A DNA stretch of 64,000 nt from Zelonia costaricensis. Taxonomy: Eukaryota > Euglenozoa > Kinetoplastea > Trypanosomatida > Trypanosomatidae. The stretch is taken from positions 1 through 64,000 of the forward strand of contig JASAOO010003476.1 in the NCBI GenBank assembly GCA_030849075.1, given 5' to 3'. The notes beneath the pieces were generated by a model that saw only the letters and a list, made by a program, of their open reading frames with translations, ran no database searches and was not told the DNA's origin. Made by a program: the position numbers and the translations under genes. Positions 37,348 to 45,285 of the stretch are shown piece by piece (position 1 is the stretch's first letter; each line of letters opens with the position of its first letter).

Positions 37348-40300
37348 TCAGTACTGCTGGAGGATGCAGCCGTGGACGTGGCAGTCGGTGCAGAAGTGCT
37401 GCTTGCAGGCCGGGCACTGCGTCTTGGTGCTCCACATGCCAAAGGACTTGTAGCAGTTGAAGCAGTTCACCGAGTCGAACACGCACCACGCGCTGCGCGG
37501 GCCCGGCAGCCCGAGCGCCGCCGTGGACCTCGACGGCTCGGTGTCCATGAAGGCCTCCAGCGCCGTCAGCGACGCCTCCTCCGCCACCCGCTCCGCGCTC
37601 GCGTCCGCGATCTCATCCAGCAGGAAGCGGTCGAACTCGGGCCCCCACGAGATCGCCTGCGTCACTGTCACGTCGTGCACGTTCGGGTTGTAGCTGAGGT
37701 AGTGGTCTGCATCCTCGCGGGTGTACAGGTCCTCCCAGAACACAAGCCGCTTGCTGCTGCAGTTGGGCAGCAGCACGAAGTCCGCCACGGCTGGGGAAGC
37801 TGGCAGGGGCGCGCGGCCGTGACCGTCGCCAGCGCCGCTGCCGAGCTCGCCGTCGCGCGGGCCGCAGCCGTCCGCGTGGCTGTGCGCGCGCCGACGCTGC
37901 GAGATGAAGCGCCACGCCGTCGCGGCGTCGTAGCGGGCGTTCACAAAGCTCAGAGGCACCTCGCCGCGCTTCTCGCGCTGGGCGAGCCGCAGCACGTCGG
38001 TCCACACAGATGCCGTGCGCAGCCGCACCCCCTCCAGCCGCCGCTCCTGCTCCGCGTTGCACAGGAACGTGCCGTAGAGGCAGCCGTAGACGGCGTCAGA
38101 CAAATAGCTGAGCAGCTCCGGCGTGAACTCGAAGCAGGTCGGGTACTGACGGTACACCTGGTACACCGCGTCGAGGAAGTGCAGGAAGATGGGCGACGTG
38201 TCGAGCCGCGACGCGCTGCCGCCGTGCTCCGTGTCGGAGCTGAGCACGCCGGAGTGCGTCTGCACGCTGGTGCGGCCCGGCAGCTGGTGACCCGAGCGCT
38301 CGGCGAACTTGTGACCGAAGGAGCAGAACTCCTTCTCGATGAGCGTGCAGAACCCAACAATGGTGCGGTAGTACGGGTCCACGAGCAGCATCGCCAGCGC
38401 CGTGCACTGCGAGGTGCGGTCCCAGCCATCGGTGCAGTGCACGAGGCACGAGACGCCGCTCTGCAGGGACTGCGCCGCCGTCACGGAGCACACGAGGACG
38501 CGCTGCACAATCGCGAGCCAGTCCGAGTCGTACAGGCGCCGTAGGAACGTCTTCTCCGCCGTGTTGCCCTGGTACCGCGCGATGATGCCGCGCAGCTTGT
38601 CGAAGGCCTTGGTGACCCCGAAGATGTTGTCAATCTCGAAGAAGTTCGTATCGCAGAAGGTGTACTGGCTGCCCGACTCGTACCCGCCGCCGAGCTGCGC
38701 GTTGCCGGCCGCCGTGATCTGCGGCCGGCAGTCCGCCACAAATAAGATCCGTGCCGCGGCGATGGTGGTGGAGGGTGCGGGGCTGTGCGAGGGCTCGGTC
38801 GGCGGCGACGTGGCCGCGTTCCCAGCCTCTGCAGCGGTGGCGGCCGTGGCTGCGACAGAGCGGCCGACCTGCGTCGCGTTCGCGTGGCGACCGCTTGCGC
38901 CTGTGCCGGCTGCTGCTGCTGCTGTGGGCCCGGCGACGCTCTCCGGTGGCTGGGCTGGGGAGGCAGCGCAGGCGACCTGGTGCGCTGCGGGGCTGTCGCT
39001 GTCCGAGTCCTCGTCGAAGAGCGACGGCGGGCGCACGGGGCGCGGCACGGAGGCGGCGGCGGTCGTGGTAGTCGCGGTGGAGCCGCCACCCATTCGAGGC
39101 GCTGAGGGAGACGCCGGTGAGCCGCACGCGCCCCCGCTGATGCTCGCACGCGCGTGGTGCGCCGCCGCCAACGTGGAGGTGGTCACTGCCAGCGGTGAAG
39201 TCGCCATCGGGGCTGTTGCTGCGGCTCCTGCGGCAGCGGCAGAGGCGGGGCTGCGTCGCAGGGCAGCGGGCTGCGCTGCATACCCGTTGTTGATAAGTGC
39301 ATAGCACACTCGCGCGTCGGCCGCGAGCGCGGCGGAGCGCATCAGTGGTTGAGAGCCGCGCGCCAGCACTGCCCCGGTGCGCAGGCACACGTACGACACG
39401 GCGGGAACACGCGCGCGGGAGCGGGCCGGCATGCCGCGTAGCAGCATCTCGCGATCGACGGCGTTGGGCTGGAGGAACAACTCCGGGTACGTCGGCGAGC
39501 ACGAGTAGAGGAACTCCGCGGGGGTGCTGCCGATGCCGTGATCCTCGTCGCGCAGGTCGACGAGGTGGAACCACGGCCGAAGGTCGTGCTGCACCCCGAT
39601 GCTGCCGTCCTGCGCGGCGGCCTCGGTGCCTAACACGGGGGCGGGGTGGGTTGCGTCGAGGCAGAGCTGGCGTGTGAACTCGCGGCGGGGAGAGTAGAGG
39701 TTCCATCCGAACTCGGTGCGCCACATGGCCGCCTCGCCGCTCCCGCTGCTGCCACTGCTGCGGTGCGAGGCGCTGTGGTGGTGGCCACCATTCGCGTTGC
39801 TGCTGCTGCTGCCGGCCGCTGGTGACGGTGCCGCACTCCCGGTAGTGGCTGCCGACTGCACGCGGCGGCGCTCCTCTGCGTACGTGAAGGCCGGCAGGTC
39901 GGTCACACGCGCCAGGCAGTGGGCCATGGTGAGGTGCGCCCGGACGTTCTTAAGCAGCCGCTCGGACTGCACGATGAGGCGGTGCTGCCACACGTGCTTC
40001 GACTGCAGCGTCACGACGAACAGCGCGGGGGCTGCGTCCGTGTAGCGGGGGCGCATCGCCGTGGACTGCGCGGCAGACCCCGCTGCGGGGCTGAGAAGTG
40101 GCGTGGCCGCCGCGGCGGATGTGGGAGAGGCTGCCGTGGCACCTGTCGGTGGCGCGCCACACGCCGCACGCGCCGCCGCCTCGTCGGCTGCCTGCAACTG
40201 TACCTGTGTGAATGCCTTGGTGACCGCCGCCGAGGCCCGCGCGATGCCCCACGTGGCGATGGACATGTACGGCACCTCCACGCACGCGCTGCGGCCCAGC

Positions 40301-40479
40301 GGGCCTATGTGAATCTGGAACTGGGTCAGCGCGAGGCTGCACGGCTGCACGACGCAGGCCTTCTCGTCGCCGCCGCAGTAGTACAGCAGCGCGACGGCAT
40401 CGCGGGTCTCGATGGGCGCACAGACGCGCAGGTTCAGCAGCTCACCCTCCAGCGTCCGGAACGGCGGGAAGCCGCGCAT
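37348..40479 (-). CDS. Myotubularin-family phosphoinositide 3-phosphatase with degenerate FYVE-like finger
   Basis: A protein of 1043 residues starting MRGFPPFRTLEGELL. Residues about 8-185 form a PH-GRAM domain split by an Ala-rich insert (VQPCSLALTQFQIHI, LFVVTLQSKHVWQHRLIVQ). The phosphatase signature C-T-D-G-W-D-R is intact, with Cys682, Asp684, Asp687 and Arg688. The WxxD/FxExxN segment is seen as NFFEIDNIFGVTKAFDKL upstream. A long Ala/Ser/Thr insertion of about 170 residues interrupts the domain before the active site. Myotubularins remove the 3-phosphate from PI3P and PI(3,5)P2 on endosomes. The C-terminus carries a zinc finger resembling FYVE (W-x-x-F-D, CFNCY, CPAC, FCTDC, final HGC). 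It lacks the basic RHHCR motif and ends before the last cysteine pair, so classic PI3P binding is doubtful. All catalytic residues are present, so an active enzyme is expected. Confidence 0.9.
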   Translation of the reverse strand: MRGFPPFRTLEGELLNLRVCAPIETRDAVALLYYCGGDEKACVVQPCSLALTQFQIHIGPLGRSACVEVPYMSIATWGIARASAAVTKAFTQVQLQAADEAAARAACGAPPTGATAASPTSAAAATPLLSPAAGSAAQSTAMRPRYTDAAPALFVVTLQSKHVWQHRLIVQSERLLKNVRAHLTMAHCLARVTDLPAFTYAEERRRVQSAATTGSAAPSPAAGSSSSNANGGHHHSASHRSSGSSGSGEAAMWRTEFGWNLYSPRREFTRQLCLDATHPAPVLGTEAAAQDGSIGVQHDLRPWFHLVDLRDEDHGIGSTPAEFLYSCSPTYPELFLQPNAVDREMLLRGMPARSRARVPAVSYVCLRTGAVLARGSQPLMRSAALAADARVCYALINNGYAAQPAALRRSPASAAAAGAAATAPMATSPLAVTTSTLAAAHHARASISGGACGSPASPSAPRMGGGSTATTTTAAASVPRPVRPPSLFDEDSDSDSPAAHQVACAASPAQPPESVAGPTAAAAAGTGASGRHANATQVGRSVAATAATAAEAGNAATSPPTEPSHSPAPSTTIAAARILFVADCRPQITAAGNAQLGGGYESGSQYTFCDTNFFEIDNIFGVTKAFDKLRGIIARYQGNTAEKTFLRRLYDSDWLAIVQRVLVCSVTAAQSLQSGVSCLVHCTDGWDRTSQCTALAMLLVDPYYRTIVGFCTLIEKEFCSFGHKFAERSGHQLPGRTSVQTHSGVLSSDTEHGGSASRLDTSPIFLHFLDAVYQVYRQYPTCFEFTPELLSYLSDAVYGCLYGTFLCNAEQERRLEGVRLRTASVWTDVLRLAQREKRGEVPLSFVNARYDAATAWRFISQRRRAHSHADGCGPRDGELGSGAGDGHGRAPLPASPAVADFVLLPNCSSKRLVFWEDLYTREDADHYLSYNPNVHDVTVTQAISWGPEFDRFLLDEIADASAERVAEEASLTALEAFMDTEPSRSTAALGLPGPRSAWCVFDSVNCFNCYKSFGMWSTKTQCPACKQHFCTDCHVHGCILQQY

Positions 40480-41730
40480 GCCGTGTGTGGGTGGGTGGTT
40501 GGGGAGCGCACTGGGTTCGGTTTGGGTATACAAGAGGACAGGGGTGTTGTGTTGTAGATAGACGGAAGGGGAGGTGGTTGGTGAAGGCGTGTGTGTGTGT
40601 GTGTGTGTGTGGAGGTGCGCTGCAGTGCCGCTGTCACAGTGAAAAAGGTTTGGGTGGGTGGGGAAGGGGAGGGGTGTGCGACGCGAGGCGGGCAGAGGGC
40701 TCCTCGGGAGCTGCACTGGTGCGGAGCGGAAAGGAACGATGAAGGGCGATGGGAGGGGGCGGGTGTGTGTGCGGGTGGGATGCAGCGAAGGGCGCACTGA
40801 TGGCGGCGGTCGATGAGATCGGGCAAGAGGAGGGGAAGCAAAGGGGCGAGGGCGCCAACGTGCATGTGCTTTGGGTGCGCAGAGGAGGTCCGGGGCCGAG
40901 GGTACGGACTGAGGAATGCGAGTTTGGGAGAGGAGGCGACGGCGCTGTTGCACAGAGGAGGCCGGGGGGGAGTGAGCGAGTACAACGACACACACATAGT
41001 GTCGGGGGAGAGATGCAGTAAAGGAGGAGAAGGGATGGAGGACGGAGCGGGTGGCAAAGCTACTCATGCACACAACGAACACATGCGTGCATACGCTACA
41101 CACCACACCATCGCACACGCACACACACATGCAGATGCATATGCACCACGTCATCAACACGAGCGTACAGGGAAGAAGACAAGCAAACAGGGAGGGAAAC
41201 GAGAGAAGGGCAACTACACACCGACACACACGCATACGTGCACAGAAACAAACAGGACGAGACACGCCCGCTCTCTACCATCGCGGTGGGTGAGCGAGGG
41301 CGTGTGCATGCACCACTGCGTCTGTGCGTGCGTGTGTGTGTGTGTGTGCAGGGAATCGGGAGAGAGGAGCCTGAAAGGACGTACAGACACCGGAGAACGT
41401 ACCAGAGCCCATCACCAAGGAGGGAAAACAGCGAGTGCGGCGCGCGCGTGTGCGTGTGTGTGTGTGTGCGCAGGGGTGGGAGAAGGGGGGGGTGGGGGTG
41501 GGACAGCGCTGCGCATCGACAAGACCTCCTCCCATCTTCCGGGTCTATTGGGGCTGCGAGCTGCGTGGTTGCAGGGGGCGGGGCACGGCCGACCTCGCAG
41601 GGAAGCATGGTTGAGGAGAGGACGAGCGGCGATGACAAAGTGGCGCGGACGGACCAGCTTCACGCACCGGTGCTTCGTGGAGGGCACATCCCCCACTCCC
41701 CCGCGTACCCCACCCCCGGTACTCGCGCGA
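40480..41730 (-). other. Spacer between the EFR3-like and myotubularin genes
   Basis: A GT run on the + strand (40591-40611, CA in sense) lies in the myotubularin 5' flank, with C/T-rich sense sequence around it. A likely acceptor is the AG opposite 40511-40512, about 31 bases upstream of the ATG. Further runs (41107-41118, 41335-41348, 41453-41468) belong to the EFR3-like 3' flank. Short frames here are low-complexity. No gene is seen. Confidence 0.6.
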
Positions 41731-44688
41731 TTAGGTCATGACGACGTAGCGCGCGGCGGGGAGGGAGCGGAGGGATAGCGTGGCGGCCGACTGCGCCTTG
41801 CGACCGGCCTGGATGCCGGCATCCACGTCAAGCGGGTTGACCCACGCCCCGCTGTCCCCGATGCCGAGGCTGCGCGAGCGGCCGTCTGCAGTGGCGCAGC
41901 TCACGGGGTACAGCGGCAGTGACTGCGCGCGGCCCCGGTCGCTCGTCTCGCTTATGCCACCGGTCGTCTCGTCGTCTTCACGGGGCAGCGGCAGGAGCGG
42001 GAGCGGGGGCAGCGCGGAGGTCGTCTCCGGCGGCAGCACCTGCGTCGCCGCGCTGACGTTGAAGTGCTCCGCGATCTCGCGCACCTTCTGCGCCGTAGTG
42101 GCGGCGGCGGTGCTAAGCGGAATGGCGCCTCCGCCGTCTTGCGCGCTCTGCGTGGCGCCGTCGGCGATGGTGATGCGCAGCGAGCGAAGCGTGAGCACCT
42201 TCACCTCGTCGTGCACGCGCAGCGAGAAGCGGCGCGCCCGTGCGGCGGCCGCGGCGGCCGAGGCCTCGCTGCCCGTGATCGACGTGTCCCGCGCGGCCAG
42301 GGCGCTGGCGAGGCTGACGTTCACTTCGCTCTCCGGCTGGAAGCAGACCTCTTCGATCACCGTGTGGAGCTCCTCCTCCTCGCTCGCCCCAAACACGACG
42401 GCGATGTCGGGCCGCTCCGCGTCGACGATGACGTTGGACACGTAGCTGAAGGATGGAAGCCGTGACACCGGCGCCTCCGTGAAATCCGTGCCGAGCGGGC
42501 GGCTCTTGTCCGAGGCGAGGTAGCGCAGCCCACTGACGACGTACACGTCCGCGGGCTGCTCTGCCGCCCGCACGGCTGGCTCGAAGCACTTCGCCAGCTG
42601 CGCCGTGGCGGCGCGCTTCTCCAGCACCTCCTGCCCGTACGCCTGCAACTTCGGGATGCCGTACACGCGCCCCGCACACACCAGCATCGCCGCAATCATA
42701 TGCAGCCACGCGCGCGTCAGCGGTGATGTCGGCGTCTTGGAGGCGAGCAGCGTCATGGACACCGCCGCGTTCGACGTCGCCACGCTCGCGGCGTCGTCCA
42801 GCGCCCCGGGCGGCGCGATGGCGGACGGCGCCACGGAGGCGGAGGCCGAAGGGGACAGCGGCGCACTCGACGGGTCGGCCCGCACACAGCGCTGCTGCAG
42901 CGTCCACAGAAACGTGAGGCTAAAGGGCAGCCCGCTGACCCCGTAGCCCGCCATGATGGCGCACAGCACGTTCGCCACCGACACCACCGTGAGCGGCGTG
43001 ATGCCCTCGGTCGAGCTGGACACCCGCTTCACCCACTCCTGCGCGTACGCGACGTCCTCCTCGTCCGTGAAGAGCGCACCCGCCCCGCTGGAGGCGGTCG
43101 ACGGACTCGCCATCATCGTCTGGGCCGGCGTCACGGTCGCCACCGCCGCACTCTGCAGCTGCTCCGGGATGCCGGCGAGTACGTTCGTGAGCACCCGCGA
43201 GGCGAGGTGCCGCTGCGCGTCGTCGCCGCCGCCGTTCAAGTACAAGTCGATGCCCTGCGTCACGTGCATGTCCTTGCGGTCCACGAGCGGGACGGCGCGC
43301 AGGTACGGCGCGGCGACGATGAGCAGCCGCAGCGCCAGCGTGGGGTGCGGCGCACCGCTGCTCTGCGCCATCTCCACGAGCTTCCAGAGGGTAACGAGGA
43401 TATTCTGCAGCTGCGGCGCATTGCGCTGCCGGTACGTCGCACGCAGCAGCCGCGCCGTGAGCACCACCACCGCGTCGTGCGTGTCGCTCGTCTGCCGCGC
43501 GCTCTCGGCCGTGCCCTCGCCGGCCTTCGCCGATGCTGCGGTGGGCCCCGCTGCGGTGGTGCTCGCGACGGGCAGCTGCATGACGCGCACGATGTGGTCC
43601 AGCACAACGGCGGGGCGGCCACCTGTCATGGGCAGCTGGTCGACGCACGCCTGCAGCGAGCGCAGCACACCGATGCGCACCGCCGGGTCGGCGGTGCGCT
43701 GCCCCACGTCGCAGAGGCACTGATACACGGAGAAGCCGAGCTGCTGCGGGCGGCGCTGCATCGCTGAGACGACGTCGCTGAAGACGAGCGAGGGCACGTA
43801 GGGCACGCTCCACCCGCTCTGCTTGTCCAGCAGCCCCGTCACGCAGCTCAGCAGCCCCTCCACCCCGGCCGTTGTCGTGCAGGCGGCAATGGCGCCGATG
43901 CCGTGGCTGCACGCCAGCGCGTACACAACGTCCTGCTGCTCCGCGTCGGCGGGCAGCTGCACGCTCGGGCTCGTCGCGGACGGCGCATCGGGGCCGCCGT
44001 AGTGGCGTTTCGCGAGGAGTCGCACACTGGCGTCGCTCAGCGGCTTCTGTGCCCGCTCGCGCAGCACGAGGATGAGGTTGACGACCATGGCCTGCATGAT
44101 CGTGGGGGCGCTGCCGGCGAGGGCGGTGTGAATGCTGTTGGCGATGTTGCCCAGCGCGAGGATGGCGGCGTAGCGGGTCTGTGCGGCTCGCGTGTCCTTG
44201 CGAGACGCGATGTGGTCGGACGTCATCTTGATGAGCTGCGGCACGAGGCGGTCCTTGTTGTCGGCGATCAGCCGCCGAGCTGTGTCGGTGTTGGGCAGCA
44301 CACTCAGTCGGTGGCACAACGTGCTGAGGATGTCGGCGGCACCCACGTGGTAGCGGGAGACGTTGGTGGCGAGCAGCAGCGCACACAGGTCCATGCTGTG
44401 CGGCACGTAGTCGTCCACGCGGTCGGAGTGTTCGATCAAGGAGCGGAGCATGTGCACGGAGACCATGACCCGGTCCTCCTTCTTGTTCGCCACGTGCACC
44501 CGCATGATCTTGCCAACCTTGCGGCACACACGGGGAATACGCTCAGGGTTGCTGGCGACGTAGCTCTGCAGCTTGCCCAGCGCATCCTCGTCCGCGTCGC
44601 CGTGTAGGTTGTCGGGGTACACGGAGGCGATGAAGTCTTTGAAGCGGTACGGCGTCTCCCCGCACGTGCAGGAGTTGGCTGCCCCCAT
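41731..44688 (-). CDS. EFR3-like plasma-membrane scaffold (PI4-kinase recruitment type)
   Basis: A protein of 985 residues. The N-terminus MGAANSCTCG fits N-myristoylation on Gly2 with palmitoylation on Cys7 and Cys9, a dual-acyl membrane anchor. Next come YRFKDFIASVYPDN (14-27) and LGKLQSYVASNPERIPRVCR (38-57). These match the start of EFR3 proteins, where Y-K-x-L-x-x-x-I-F-P-x and K-L-x-x-Y-A-x-x-N-P-x-x-I-P are conserved in yeast, animals and plants. The rest is an ARM/HEAT-like helical rod to about residue 780 (TRYAAILALGNIANS, RIGVLRSLQACVDQL). A Ser/Thr-rich C-terminal tail follows. EFR3 anchors PI 4-kinase III-alpha with TTC7/YPP1 at the plasma membrane. The palmitoylated N-terminus here fits that role. 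The family link is by motif only, and the rod is longer than the 820-870 residues of animal EFR3. Confidence 0.8.
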   Translation of the reverse strand: MGAANSCTCGETPYRFKDFIASVYPDNLHGDADEDALGKLQSYVASNPERIPRVCRKVGKIMRVHVANKKEDRVMVSVHMLRSLIEHSDRVDDYVPHSMDLCALLLATNVSRYHVGAADILSTLCHRLSVLPNTDTARRLIADNKDRLVPQLIKMTSDHIASRKDTRAAQTRYAAILALGNIANSIHTALAGSAPTIMQAMVVNLILVLRERAQKPLSDASVRLLAKRHYGGPDAPSATSPSVQLPADAEQQDVVYALACSHGIGAIAACTTTAGVEGLLSCVTGLLDKQSGWSVPYVPSLVFSDVVSAMQRRPQQLGFSVYQCLCDVGQRTADPAVRIGVLRSLQACVDQLPMTGGRPAVVLDHIVRVMQLPVASTTAAGPTAASAKAGEGTAESARQTSDTHDAVVVLTARLLRATYRQRNAPQLQNILVTLWKLVEMAQSSGAPHPTLALRLLIVAAPYLRAVPLVDRKDMHVTQGIDLYLNGGGDDAQRHLASRVLTNVLAGIPEQLQSAAVATVTPAQTMMASPSTASSGAGALFTDEEDVAYAQEWVKRVSSSTEGITPLTVVSVANVLCAIMAGYGVSGLPFSLTFLWTLQQRCVRADPSSAPLSPSASASVAPSAIAPPGALDDAASVATSNAAVSMTLLASKTPTSPLTRAWLHMIAAMLVCAGRVYGIPKLQAYGQEVLEKRAATAQLAKCFEPAVRAAEQPADVYVVSGLRYLASDKSRPLGTDFTEAPVSRLPSFSYVSNVIVDAERPDIAVVFGASEEEELHTVIEEVCFQPESEVNVSLASALAARDTSITGSEASAAAAAARARRFSLRVHDEVKVLTLRSLRITIADGATQSAQDGGGAIPLSTAAATTAQKVREIAEHFNVSAATQVLPPETTSALPPLPLLPLPREDDETTGGISETSDRGRAQSLPLYPVSCATADGRSRSLGIGDSGAWVNPLDVDAGIQAGRKAQSAATLSLRSLPAARYVVMT

Positions 44689-45285
44689 CGCGTGCCGGTG
44701 AGGAGTGAGAAGGTGGAAAAGGGGGGGGGGAGGGGTGATCCCGTGTATACGGAGCAGCACTCTTGAATAGAGAGACGCGAGCCGCGCACAATGTCGGACA
44801 GTGCGGGTGCGTGTTCGTGTGCGTGTCTGCGTGTGTGGTTGTGTTGTGTAAACGCGGGAGGGGGAGGGGGGGGGGCGAGCGCAGCGCGGGTGCTGAGGAA
44901 GCACGGCGAGGCGGACCGGTTGCGTACGCTGCTCCAGCTGGCAGCAGAGACCAATGGGGGGGGGGGAAGCACAGGAGGGAGGGAGGGTGGTGCATCACGT
45001 CCGGGGCAGAGCTGTGACGGGGAGAGCAGAGGCGCCGCGCAGGCGGCCATGGACCTCCACCATGGACCTCGCCGACGACGACCACGGCCGCGCCACGCTC
45101 CGCGTCCAGCAACCCAAGCACGACGCAGCCATCAAGAGAGGAATGAAGCTCGAGGACGAGAGGGGGAGGGGGACTGACTCCGACGTCAACGCCCCCACAG
45201 CGCCGACTGCCGCCCCCATTGGGAAGGATTGTGTGGTCTAAGATGAGTCTGGTCAGGAGCGTGAAGGCGCGACACGCTGACTTCC
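44689..45285 (-). other. Spacer between the BRO1 and EFR3-like genes
   Basis: The coding strand has a C-rich tract opposite 44721-44735, but no AG lies between it and the EFR3-like start. The first sense AG upstream is opposite 44760-44761, giving a 5' UTR of about 72 bases. A duplicated 9-mer CCATGGACC occurs at 45048-45070. No gene is seen. Confidence 0.55.
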
